Shown here: positions 13,279 through 25,100 of the stretch, one piece after another | Numbering within the stretch: position 1 is the stretch's first letter | How the letters are laid out: each line of letters opens with the position of its first letter | Program-made: the position numbers and the translations under genes | Assembly: GCA_051453625.1 (NCBI GenBank) | Contig: JBOZIK010000001.1 | Location: 227,789,602-227,853,601, forward strand | DNA length: 64,000 nucleotides | Origin: Welwitschia mirabilis | Taxonomy: Eukaryota; Gnetophyta; Gnetopsida; Welwitschiales | Reading direction: 5' to 3' | The notes under the pieces: model-generated | The model's input: the letters and a program-made list of their open reading frames with translations, nothing else | Database searches by the model: none | What the model was told of the DNA's origin: nothing

Positions 13279-13312
13279 TTTCTCATCTTCTTAGGAAGTT
13301 TTGTCCTCAAAA
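13279..13312 (-). other. Polypurine tract region of element M
   Basis: On the complement, GTTTTGAGGACAAAACTTCC then TAAGAAGATGAGAAA runs directly into the LTR start. The same arrangement (GTTTTGAGGACAATACTTTT, TAAGAAGATTAGGAA, TGTCACATCC) occurs at 50,330-50,372 in element P. A GAGGACnAA...AAGnnGGnGA arrangement before the 3' LTR is characteristic of plant Ty3/gypsy chromovirus elements and primes plus-strand synthesis. Confidence 0.7.
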
Positions 13313-16300
13313 CTTGCTAAAAGATGAGGTCTTTACTAATTAACATCTACTTTTATCTCCCTAGTTGTTCTTTCTATAGATTAGTTATATCATATGAATC
13401 TTGAAAATATTCTTCGCATTATAGACATACAGATCTTCATAATCTTTTTAAAGATTAATTTTGCAATTTAAACTATCATTAGTGTCTACATATACAAAAT
13501 GAATCATACAATCTTACTAAGCACTTCAAAGTAAAAATATAAAACCATATTCTACCTCTTTTTTTTTTTGACAAAATTACTACAAGTATATGTTGATAGT
13601 TTCTTATTAGATGCCTCTGTATAAGAATAGTTGGTATAGACTAGCCTTTAGCTTTATATCATTGTTCTTTAATAAATAATTTCACATATCTTATTCAAGG
13701 TCACTCATATCATCAATCTAAACATTCATACAACTTATTGTTACATTAAGAGAAACGCCAAATTACCTTTATTGCAATGCTAACCTCATGGCATTTTAAC
13801 TTTAAATTTACATAAACTCTTTTGTTAATCATGACTTCTCATATTTTCTATTTTATAGGGTGATAATGATTACTTTATTAGGGGAAAAAATGTTATTATT
13901 TAGCATATCTCTCATGAAAGGAATTTCTAAGAAAACAACTAAATAAGATTATAATTAAGTTGAACCATTTAGTTTCATATGACAAAATATCTCAATGATA
14001 TTCTTACTTCAACTAAAATTAAAATATTCTTGAACTATTAAATCCAAAAATGCAACTAAGATATGGTAACACTATAATCTCTTAATCTAAATTTGAAATA
14101 AAATTCCTAAAGTTGTTATGTTGAAATTCCTTAAGGTTAAGCTAAAAAATTATAGATGTCTTTCACACTGCACTCCTTTGTTTTGTACTTCTTCCAATGC
14201 TCCTCTGACATGTTTATTTGTATAATCTAGTTGAATTTTTCCACTTCATGATATAATATAGCATCCTAAAGTCTACCAATTAAAGAAAACAAAAGAAAAT
14301 TTGTGAAATATTTCCAACTTATAATATTAATCTAAGGAAATAATTAAGACAACCATAGATGATATTGTTATTATAGATAAGCGAATACTATCTAAGTGTT
14401 ACAATAATTAATCTAATTTACAATAATCATGAATATAACTATTCATACATATAACTATTTCACACATATTTCATTAAATATGTAAACACTTTATTGTATC
14501 ATATTTCATGAATATATTGACATTTTCAATTATGTCTTTTCTTTCTTTCCTATCTTGATTATCTCTACTTAATATAACCATAAAATGTTTCCTATGTTAT
14601 TTTCCTTTATATAATATAATATATTGTATAATACTTACTATTCTAATTTACTATAAACCTTTTCTATCCTTTTCATTATATCTTGTTCATTAAATTTTCT
14701 TTATATTATCTTTGATTCTTATAAGCTTATTTCCTATCTTATCTTTACAAAGTTCACTACTTAGCCTAAGGCAAAAATCATAATTAAGTAGCTTCCACTT
14801 TAAGCCCACTTACCTTTATGTTATTTAAAATTATTTCTATTGAAGAGAAGCTTATTATCCCTTTAATGAAATATCCTTATACTATATTATACTTATTTTA
14901 TTATTTTTATGCAAAAAAAAGTAAAAAAATGCTAACCCATGAGTTCTCATTAACTACTGTCTTAACCACATCTCTATAACACTGAAATCTCCTTTCTAAC
15001 TAATATCTTATCCATTGCATTATGGTATTAAATCAAATATTTTTAGAACTCTTTCAGATATTCTTTTCCCTCCTTTTCACACTTTTCAAAGGCATTTTAT
15101 GCATGGAGGACAAGTGTCCACCATGTAGGCTACTTATTAAAAAGGGCCTATTTCCTCACCCAATGTATTTCTTTCTTAATCCAAGATTAACTCATGTTGG
15201 TCTCCAATATTTAACGTTCAACTCACACATTACCTACCTCTACAATGTTTATCTCATAGCAGTTTTTCTATGACTGCAAATGCCTCTGCTTTCAAACTAC
15301 ACATTCTCTTAAGCATCCATAACATTTTCATGGTGTTTTCATCTCATCTCCACATTTTTTTTTCTACTTCTATTTTATAGGCATGGTGTTATGACATCCA
15401 TTTTCAAGCTAATGCCATAGTTCCCAAGCTCATGAGATTCCTTTCCAGGTAATATCATCCATTTCTTGAAGCTCATGTATTTTTTGTTCCTCCATCATTT
15501 TATTTGCACTTCAACACTCTGTTAAATTATTTTGCAAATGTTCTACTCCTATTTTCTCAAATGTTTAAAACCTCACTTGTATAACATAAAGAAGCCAGCA
15601 ACAACAACACAACTAGTAAGAAGATCATTCTACTAGAAATAGAGGGCTTTAAAAGCATGTCAGCATAGAAGATAGTATTGAGAAGGGATAATGCAGACAG
15701 ATGCGAAGAAGAAAAAGGTTATCACTTATAAATACACATCCTAGAAGGATTATATTTTCATTTGGCATAGATATAGGAGAAGGCTTCTTCTAAATTCTTG
15801 TGATGTACAACTTTGCATGCTCTTGAGACTTCTCTCTATGTGCATAAAAATATTAGATCAAAAAATTGCTTGTCTACATAGTATATGCTTGATACTAATA
15901 GTGGCTTAACTATGTTTATATTACTTAAGGATGCGCATTTCTACATAGTTGTAATAGGTCATTTCCATGTTTGAATGAATTTTCTGCTAGGATCATATGT
16001 GTTATGCTTCCTTCCTTCTAATATCAAGAATAAATATTTTGTACTTCAAGAATATTAAGATTTATTTGATAGTACTTTTATTAATAATTTAAGAATAAAC
16101 ACTAAAAAAAAAGGTTGTTGACTTTCAATCCTTTAATTATAATAGTTGGCTCATTATCAATCATATCTAGTAATGTTTGTCATTCTTTATTTACTAGTTC
16201 TACCCACAAACTTACCACCACTATTTTCTAGTAAAATCAATAATAAAAACATCATGTTTTGGGATCTCTTTTTTATTTCCTTTTCTTCATATGCTTAGAA

Positions 16301-18698
16301 TATGTGAAATATTATGAATGACACCCACTAATAAGCTCTTAAAATGTCCCAATGATATGTGTGTGAATACTTCTTACAATATTCAATAGTACACATTAGA
16401 GATTATTTAAGCAGTCTCATGCCCATGTCAATAAAGTTTGCTTAAAAGGTACTCCTACTACATCTTATTTTTATTTTTTTATGTACAGTATGGTTGTAAA
16501 AAGTTATATATTCTTACTTTGTTAATAAAAGGTTGTTTTCTGTTACAATTATTTAGTGCATTTAAAATACTAAATTAAAGGTAAATTTTTACATATTTTG
16601 CCACTGAGTTCGTACATGAAACTTTTCCAACAGATGTACTTTTGAATAAATAATAGGCCAATTAGATCCAAATACCACTGAAACTAGTGATGTTTAAAGG
16701 TTATGTATTTTATAGGGATGTGGCATGTGCTTTCTGCAGATAAACTCATAGGCTTCTACCTATATGATTGGTCATCAATTGTGATGCTTGTTAATGTCCT
16801 TATACGTCTATCTAGCAACCAAAAGTTTTCTAAAAGTTTTAGCTGGTAACCACCCCACTAATAACACACCCTATTTGACCACCCAGCATGCTTTAACTAG
16901 GTTTGATTACTAGGCATGCCTACTTTGACCATGATATAGCTGTGTCATTTACTTCATTCAAACCTTTCTATAATAATTATCATCATCTATTTATCTTATT
17001 ACTTGGTTTTAAAGGATATTGGTTTTTAAGTACTTATAAGAAAGCCACCTTACTTTCTTTTGAACTAAAGGTAAATTCTCTAAATTTATGTTTTCATTTA
17101 AAAGATCTTAAAAGAAAAGGAATGATTTTTATTAGAGTTTTCATAGTAGATTTCAAAATACTAGATAACCTACATTTCAAAGTTTCACACTGGTATTCAC
17201 AACAAAATGCGATGAAATTTTTATTGCACTATAAATGGTTTAAAATTTGAGTGTTTGAGTAAATACAAGGTTATTAAGAATAGAGTCATCTATTTCTTTA
17301 CATGGAAACATAAGCTTAAAAAGGAACTGTAGAGTAGAAGAAAGTATGTAAGATATGTTAAAAAAATCAAATGATTCTTATTACTATTGTTTCATATTAA
17401 ACTATCTTGACTTATTATAGAGATATAAAGACCTTTCTTTCTTTCTTTTTTTTAGCATCTGCTTTATTATCTTTACATCCATCTCCTAGTTTCTTATCAG
17501 TCTTACAGTTTTTATCTTAAAAACATTCTTTAATAATGATATGATAGGAGTTGCATCTGCTTAAATTTCTCATCTTTGCAAAAGGCTTTAAAAGTTTCCT
17601 TTTGGACCTCCAGAACTACCTATAGTTGATTATCTATTTTAGGTTAAAAAAACCTCATGAAACTTTCACAAGATTTGCAATTAATCATGGTCCTCTTATT
17701 ATCCTTCGATTGGAGAGTAGAACTATTATTATTGCTTTCTTGCTTACAATGGTGGAGAAAATACTCAAGAAAGAGGACAAAAAAGGTCTCACATGGCATT
17801 CAAATTCATGCTACTTACAATATTAATTTGCTCATCTAGATTCACATTGCCAGTTTCTAAGAAGATATCTACTATTAATCTTTTAACACCCTTCTAATAG
17901 TCATTGGTCCTTATTAAGAATTATTACTATGTAATGTTCCAATAGGGGTTGGCCATGGATGTTCTCAAAAGCATAACATCTCTCAGGTACTTTTAATCTC
18001 TTTGAGCTACTACAATCCTCAAAATGAATGCTATAACTAACTTCTTTCAAACGCTTCCTCTAACTCGCTATTGCATCATCTCTTTTCTTTTTTCTCCTCT
18101 ATCTAACTGTTTTCGAAAACCATTCTATGTTGTTTCCATTCTTATAAGAAGGATAGTGGTGCATGCGTTTCTTATGTAACTAAGAAGCATGCTTAATTCT
18201 ATGAATTAATAGCAACTTAAATAGAGAAATGCGATCTTCCTCTATTTAATTTCTAAAACCTAATGTCTAATGTAATGGATTCATTTTCATCTTCTGCCTC
18301 ATAGTGTAATGGTTCACACTCATTATAATGCTCTTTTCAATCTTGCATTACATTTGTAGGTGGTATTATTTTTATCAACACCCCTCCTCCATCACTAATT
18401 AGATGCCTTCTTTAAGATATAGTTCCTACCTCTCTCAAGAACTATGCTGAAGTAACATCAAATTTACCTTCTCATAATACCTTTCCTTATAACATAATGC
18501 ATCTTCTGCAAATGGTGTCAGTTTTGTTTTCTTATGACATCCTTCTTCTAACATAACATTCGTCTTACAAACCTTAGTTTTGGTATGGCAATAATGGTGG
18601 TAGTTTTTGATTAAGATTTTCTTCTTTTATTCTTACTTTAAGGAGGCAACAACAACTATGCCCAGTAGAATCACTAACCTAGGGCTCTGATATCAAAA
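13313..18698 (-). repeat. Interior of element M, copy A (non-coding)
   Basis: No gag or pol is recognisable on either strand. Short blocks match the interior of element P on the opposite strand: the complement of about 13,615-13,650 contains GGCTAGTCTATACCAACTAT, matched at about 49,990-50,010, and the region 13,330-13,540 parallels about 50,090-50,340. Near the 5' end the complement starts with the primer-binding site, then AGTGATTCTACTGGGCATAG and GTTGTTGTTGCC, as in copy C. The small ORFs on the plus strand (such as 15,022-15,273 and 16,903-17,250) are not protein-like. Confidence 0.65.
18683..18695 (-). other. Primer-binding site, copy A of M
   Basis: GGCTCTGATATCA on the plus strand is the complement of TGATATCAGAGCC. 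It differs at one position from the 13-base site complementary to the 3' end of initiator tRNA-Met. An LTR-like start (TGGAAGACCCC) follows at 18,699. Confidence 0.75.
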
Positions 18699-18774
18699 TG
18701 GAAGACCCCAACTTTCTAGTGTTGAAAACTTCAAAACTCACTCTGATGCTCTAATACCTAAAATGTATTTATAA
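18699..18774 (-). repeat. Truncated 5' LTR end of M copy A
   Basis: 76 bp of LTR 3' end before the gap. It includes one internal PBS-like unit (CTCTGATGCTCTAATACC on the plus strand, about 18,741-18,758), as in the other M LTRs. The rest of this LTR is missing at the gap. Confidence 0.6.
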
Positions 18775-18874
18775 NNNNNNNNNNNNNNNNNNNNNNNNNN
18801 NNNNNNNNNNNNNNNNNNNNNNNNNNNNNNNNNNNNNNNNNNNNNNNNNNNNNNNNNNNNNNNNNNNNNNNNNN
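18775..18874. other. Assembly gap (100 N)
   Basis: 100 N. The sequence to the right restarts at the equivalent of about 15,910, roughly 2.9 kb back. Confidence 0.99.
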
Positions 18875-20305
18875 GCTACACTTATATTACCTAAGGATGA
18901 TCACTTTTTCATAGTTGCAATAGGTCATTTCCATTTTTGAATGAATTTTCTGCTAGAATCATATGTGTTATCCTTGCTTCCTTTTAATACCAAGAATAAA
19001 TATTTTGTACTTCAAGAATATTGAGATTTATTTGCATATTACTTTGTTAATAATTTAAGAATAAACACTAAAAAAAAGGTTGCTGATTTTCAATCCTTTA
19101 ATTATAATAGTTGGCTCATTGTCAATCATATCTAGTAATGTTTGTCATTCTTTATTTGCTAGTTCTACCCACAAAATTACCATCACTATTTTCTAGTAAA
19201 ATCAACAATAAAAACATCATGTTTTGGGATCTCTTTATTATTGCCTTTGCTTCATATGCTTATAGTATGTAAAATATTATGAACAATGCCCACTGATAAG
19301 ATCTTAAAATGTCCTAATGATATGTGTGTGAAGACCTCACACAATACTTAATACTACACATTAAAGATTATTGAAGCAATCTTAACTTTGTGTTAATAAA
19401 CTTTGCTTAAAAGGTAACTCTTATTGCATTTTATTTTTATTTCTTTATGTACAGTGTAGTTGTATAAAGCTGTATGTTCTTGATTTGTTAATAAAAGGTA
19501 GTTTTCTATTGTAATTATTTATTGCATTTAAAATACTAAATCAAAGGTAAATTTTCACATATTTTTCCACTGAGTTTGTACATGAAACTATTCCAACTAT
19601 ATGTACTTTTAAATAAATAACATGCCTTAAATCTAAATATTAATAAAACCAATGATTTTTAAAGGCTATGTATTTTATAGGGCTCTGGCATGTGCTTTCT
19701 ATAGACAAACTCATAGGCTTCTACTTATATAATTAGTCATTAATTATGATGCGTGTTAATGCCTAATGCATTTGTCTTGCAGTTGAAGGTTTTCCAAAAG
19801 TTTTAGCTAGTAACCATCCCACTAATAAGACATCCTATTTGACCACTCAACATGGTTTGACTAGGTTTGATTACTAGGCATATCTGCTTTGACTATGTTA
19901 TAGCAGTGTCATTTACTTCATTCAAACCTTTCTACAATAATTGTCATCATTTATTTATTTTATTACTTAGTTTCAAAGGATATTATAGTTTTGTAGTACT
20001 CATAAGAAAGCCACCTCATTTAGTTCTAAAGGTAAAGTCTCTGATTTGATGTCTTCATTTAAAAGATCTTAAAAGAAAAGGAATAATTTTTATTAGAGTT
20101 TTCTTGGTACATTTCAAAATACTGGGTAACCTACATGTCAATTTTTTATATTGGTATTCATAACAAAATGTGATGAAACTTTTATTACACCATGAATGGT
20201 TTAAAATTTGCATGTTTAAGGAAATACAAGGTCATTAAGAATAGATCCATCTATTTCTTTACATGGAAACATAAAATCTATTGTAAAGCTTAAAAAGAAA
20301 GTAAA
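18875..20305 (-). repeat. Interior of element M, partial copy B
   Basis: Colinear with about 15,910-17,335 of copy A, with moderate substitutions (for example ATAATAGTTGGCTCATTG and AACATCATGTTTTGGGATCT in both). Both ends are gaps. It contains no coding sequence. The small ORF at 19,867-20,049 matches the one at 16,903 only because the DNA is repeated. Confidence 0.85.
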
Positions 20306-20405
20306 NNNNNNNNNNNNNNNNNNNNNNNNNNNNNNNNNNNNNNNNNNNNNNNNNNNNNNNNNNNNNNNNNNNNNNNNNNNNNNNNNNNNNNNNNNNNNNN
20401 NNNNN
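20306..20405. other. Assembly gap (100 N)
   Basis: 100 N. The sequence to the right restarts at the equivalent of about 19,285, roughly 1 kb back. Confidence 0.99.
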
Positions 20406-22755
20406 CAATGATAAGCTATTAAAATGTCCTAATGATATATGTGCGAAGAACTCTCACAATATTTAATACTACACATCAAATATTATTGAAGCAACCTCAA
20501 CTCTGTGTTAATAAACTTTGCTTAAAAGGTAACTATTGTTACATCTTATTTTTATTTCTTTATGTATAGTATAGTTGTAAAAAGTTGTATGTTCTTGCTT
20601 TATTAATAAAAGATTGTTTTCTATTGTAATTATTTATTGCATTTAAAATACTAAATCAAAGGTAAATTTTCACATATTTTACCACTGAGTTTGTACATGA
20701 AACTATTCCAACTAGATGTACTTTTAAATAAAGAACATGTCAATTAAATCTAAATATCAATGAAACCAATGATGTTTAAAGGCTATGTATTTTATAGGGC
20801 TCTGGCATGTGCTTTCTACAAACAAACTCATAGGATTCTACTTATATAATTGGTCATTAATTGTGATGCTTATTAGTGCCCTAATGCATCTGTCTAACAG
20901 TCGAAGGTTTTCCAAAAGTTTTAGCTAGTAACCATCCCATTAATAACACATCCTATTTGACCATCCAATATGGTTTGACTAGGTTTGATTACTAGGCATG
21001 TCTTCTTTGACTATGGTATAGCCATGTCATTTACTTCATTCAAACCTTTCTACAATAATTGTTATCATCTATTTACCTTATTACTTGGTTTCAAAGGATA
21101 CTATAGTTTTGTAGTACCCATAAGAAAGCAACCTCATTTACTTCTAGACTAAAGGCGAAGTCTTTGATTTCATTTCTTTATTTAGGAGATCTTAAAAGAA
21201 AAGGAATGATTTTTATTATAGTTTTCATGGTACATTTCAAAATAGTAGGTAACCTACATGTCAAAACTTTACATTGGTATTTATAACAAAATGTGATGAA
21301 ATTTTTATTGCACCAAGAATGGTTTAAAATTTTCGAGCTTAATAAAATACAAGGTCATTAAGAATAGAGCCATCTATTTCTTTACATGGAAATATAAAAT
21401 CTATTGTAAAGCCCAAAAAGAAAGTTAAGAGTAGAAAATAAATCAAATGATTCTCCTTACTATTGTTTCATCTTGAACTACCTTGACTTATTATAGATAT
21501 ATGAAGACCTTTCTCTCTTCCTTTCTTTAGCATTTACTTTATTATATTTGCATCCATCCCATAGTTTCTTATTAGTATCATGTTGTTTATCTTAAAAAAT
21601 TCTTTAATAATGACATAATATGATCTGCATCATCTTAAATTTCTTTTTGTGCAAAAGGCTTCAAAAGTTTTCTTTTGGACCTCTAGAACTACTTATTATT
21701 GACAATTTGTTTTAGGTCATAAAAGACCTTACAAAACTTTCATGAGATTTTTGATTAAGCATGCTCCTTTTATTAGCCTTTGGTTGGGGAGCAGAACTAT
21801 TATTTTTACTTTCTCACTTGTAATGATGGATAAAATACTCAAGAAAGAGGATGAGAATGGTCTCAAATGGCATTCAAATTCACACTCCTTATAATATTGA
21901 TTTGATTAGCTAAATTCACACTAGCAGTTTTTAAGAAGATCTCTACTATTAATCTTTTAATACCTTTCTAATAGCCATTGATTTCTATTAAGAATTATTA
22001 CTTTGTAACATTCCAACAAGGGGTTGGTCATGGATGTTATCAAAATCATAACATCTCTTAGGTACTTTTAATCTATTTAAGCTACTACAATCCTTAAAAT
22101 AAATGTTGTAACTGATGTCTTTGAGATTTTCCCTATGATTTGCTATTGCATCATCTCATTTCTTTCTTCTCCTCTATGTAACTATCTTGGAAAAACCATT
22201 CTATGTTGTTTTTAAAGTGGTGCATACATTTCCTATGTAACTAATAAGCACGCTTAATTCTATTAATTGATGGCAACTCAAATAAGAAAGGTGATCTTTC
22301 TTTGTCTAATGCTTGAAACCTAATGTCTAATTAATGGCTTCATTTTCAGCTCTTGTCTCATAGTGTAACGATTCACACTCATTATAATGCTCTTTTCAAT
22401 ATTGCATTACATTCGCAAGTGATATCATTTTTATTAACATCCTTTTCCATCACTAATTAGATTCCTTCTTTGATATATAGTGTCCACCTCTCTCAAGAAC
22501 TATGCTGAAACGACATCAAATTTATCTTCTAGTAATGCCTTCTCTTATAACATAATACACCTCTTGTAAATAATATCAGTTTTGTTTTCTTATGGTTTCC
22601 TTCTTCTAACATAATGTTTCTCTTACAAATGTCTCTTTTTGGTATGGTAATAATAGTATAGTTTAAGATTAAGATTTACTTCTTTTATTTTTACTTTAAT
22701 AAGGCAACAACAACTATGCCCAGTAGAATCACTAACCTAGGGCTCTAATACCAAA
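20406..22755 (-). repeat. Interior of element M, copy C
   Basis: Colinear with about 16,330-18,698 of copy A and continuous with the 5' LTR at 22,756. It ends in the leader (complement ACTGGGCATAGTTGTTGTTG) and the primer-binding site. Copy C plus the right LTR therefore supplies what copy A lacks at its gap. Confidence 0.85.
22741..22755 (-). other. Primer-binding site of element M
   Basis: GGCTCTAATACCAAA on the plus strand. Its complement TGGTATTAGAGCC matches 12 of 13 bases of the initiator tRNA-Met binding site and sits directly next to the LTR terminus TGTAAAACCCC. Confidence 0.85.
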
Positions 22756-22810
22756 TGTAAAACCCCAATTTTCATAGTTGTAAAACTTTAAGCTAGCTTT
22801 AATATCAAAG
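22756..22810 (-). other. PBS-like unit inside the 5' LTR end of M
   Basis: The complement reads CTTTGATATTAAAGCTAGC, TTAAAGTTTTACAACTATG, GGGGTTTTACA. It is followed immediately by the real primer-binding site, so two PBS-type sequences stand in series 55 bp apart. Confidence 0.7.
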
Positions 22811-23857
22811 TGTGACGCCCATATTTCTAACTTTAAAAGTTCAAACATTACTTATTTACCAAAAGGTTAAGTCCTCATAAGACAATTTGTTAGTATTAAA
22901 ATAATTAACATCATCATAAACATATGTAATTATGATGATATTTAAGTAATTATTAGCACTCTTCACACATAAAGTTGTAATAATATTTTAACAATTATTA
23001 AAGCCCATCATTAAGCCTATTTATGATAGCATTTAAACATTTTTTTCTTTTTAGATGAGAAAGGTAACTCATGACCTTTTCTTTAGATTTTATTTTTAAC
23101 AAATGGATATTAATATACTAATATTCTATGCTCATAATTACACTTATAATATTCAAGAAATAACTACACGTGGTGTCATTAATAAATTGCCAACTTCATA
23201 CATTAACAAAAATTATTTAAAAAAAGGCAATTACAATTGACATTCAATACATCTTTCTAAGTAAGTACATAACTGAATATTCAAAATTTTTAATAAAATT
23301 TTCTAAAGAAAAGCAAGAAGAATATTTGATAAAATTATCATAATTCATTGCCTAGGTATATTCAAGAAAAGATGTTTTTACACATTTTCTCAATGAATCA
23401 AACTGAGAAGTTTTATAAAACTATAAGGAAAATACATAATAGATAGAAAATTAACTATCAATGCACATTTATGAAATATTATTCAAGAATGGTATAAAAT
23501 ATCCTCAGATCACAATCATATAGTACTAAAAGTTTAGAGTTTATGAAGGATTATAAGATTATTTAGCAAATTTTCTAACAATACTAGAACATTAATCCTT
23601 CACATCCTTATGCTCACGGTAGCAATTATACTTTTAGGTTTTTCCACCTATTACATACAAAAGCATGGGATGAGAACCATGAAAATCTCTTAGCTCCTAG
23701 TATAATCTAGGAAAGAATAGGTAATTTGGTATGAATTTTCAAGAGTTAAGAGAGAAAAGACAAATAAAGAGTTCAAGAGGAATAAGATATATCACAAACA
23801 CCGAGATCTTATGGCTATAAATGAGAATATTATATATTTTAACATATCTCAATTACT

Positions 23858-24196
23858 TCACTGCCTCATTTGGTAATCTGTAAAGTCCATTACCTCATTA
23901 GATGATCTGTGCTTCTTATATAATTTTTCATATTTAACTTCACTACGTTATTTGGTAATCTGTGAATCCCACTGCCTCATTCAGCGATCTGTGGTTCTCA
24001 TATATATATATATATCTTTTATATCATTAACTTTAAGGCCTTGTTTGTCGATTTGTGAATCCTACCATCTCCTTTGATGACCTATGATAAATCTAATATC
24101 CCCACTACCTCATTTGATGATCTTTGGAATTCTCACTTCACTGCCTCATTCCACAATTTATGAAGCCAACTACCTCATTTGGTGATTTATACAAAT
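23858..24196 (-). repeat. LTR minisatellite, copy in the 5' LTR of M
   Basis: About nine spaced copies of the motif CACTGCCTCATTYGGTGATCTGTGAA (plus strand). Adjacent copies are often paired at about 29 bp and separated by longer AT-rich spacers. Confidence 0.82.
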
Positions 24197-25100
24197 CCAT
24201 AACCATACATTCAAACATAATGAAGTCAAAAAGCTAAGATAAGTTTTAACCATAAGATATCATTTCAAACCATGGATTTCTCTAGCATTATGATAAGGTA
24301 ATTACAATAAGGATTAATCATGAACTATCATCTCATACTAAGAACATACAACATCAAGACATCGAGAAAAAAGGTAAATGGAGATAAGACATGTATCAAA
24401 ATAGAATTTATATTATCAAGGATCATATGATTTAACATTAGACTTGTATAATTATAAACATGATGATTTCAATAACAGAATGCATAAGAAAGGACTAACA
24501 AGAAAGCAGGAAAGTATAGCACCATATCATATATGTTCAAGTTATTTAAAGATCTTCTAAGTTCTAAAGCTCCTAGACCTCATAAGCTCAAATATTTCAA
24601 GTCAAGGTTGTTTTAGAAAATAAACTAGACTTAAAGGAGGAATAACTCTATTTAAAGTGAGAGAACATGAGTAAGGTGATAAAAAAAAAGAATACAAAAA
24701 GATACATCATGAGTCAACGATAAGAGGAGGGGTTACATGATATCTCATAAAGGCTTGCCTGACCACCCAGTGCTTTTAATAATATAAAAATAATGCTTCA
24801 TGTTTAATCATACTAATAAGGAAAAATAAATAACAAGCCTCCACAATTTACATTTAAATGCATAGATTTTAGAAAAGTGCAACAAAATGAAATTAAATGA
24901 AATCATCATCACTGCTCAACATTATAAGTAATATTTTTAGTTAAGATAAAAGGAACTTAAGGCATAATTTAATATAATAACATCTCAAAAACATAATATT
25001 TAGATCAGTTGAAAATTTCAAAATAATTAAATATTTCTAAATATTTCATTAAACTTAATCTTTATAAATTTTAAAAATAAGTAAAAATTTGGACATGACA

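Larger units (their letters stand above)
10979..25100 (-). mobile_element. LTR retrotransposon M, non-coding interior (LARD-like relative)
   Basis: Two direct repeats of about 2.3 kb (10,979-13,278 and 22,756-25,100) flank an interior with a polypurine tract beside the left repeat and a tRNA-Met-type primer-binding site beside the right one. The element therefore reads on the minus strand, with its 5' LTR at the right. No gag or pol was recognised inside. The interior appears as copy A (13,279-18,698) plus partial copies B and C separated by gaps; the intact element is probably about 10 kb. The flanks CTCAG (10,974-10,978) and ATGAG (25,101-25,105) share only three of five bases, so no clear target duplication remains. 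It is homologous to element P in LTR, polypurine tract and parts of the interior. Confidence 0.75.
22756..25100 (-). repeat. 5' LTR of element M
   Basis: In element orientation it starts TGTCATGTCCAAATTTTTAC at 25,100 and ends GGGGTTTTACA at 22,756. It contains a TTTAAATAGAG TATA-like site (complement, near 24,650), the minisatellite at about 23,858-24,196, a short (AT)n near 24,000, and one internal PBS-like unit in its last 55 bp (plus strand CTAGCTTTAATATCAAAG, about 22,793-22,810). Its first 200 bp align with the starts of element P's LTRs. Confidence 0.82.

Noticed and set aside
15022-15273. 83-residue ORF as a small secreted or membrane protein
   Set aside because: Hydrophobic composition is expected from T-rich DNA, and it lies in a retrotransposon interior on the antisense strand.
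16903-20049. Similar ORFs at 16,903-17,250 and 19,867-20,049 (both starting MITRH)
   Set aside because: They lie in repeated copies A and B of a retrotransposon interior on the strand opposite to the element; similarity follows from DNA duplication, and copy C does not keep the frame.
10979-25100. Claim of a 14-kb intact element M
   Set aside because: The interior is counted more than once because of gap-associated duplication; the real element is probably near 10 kb.
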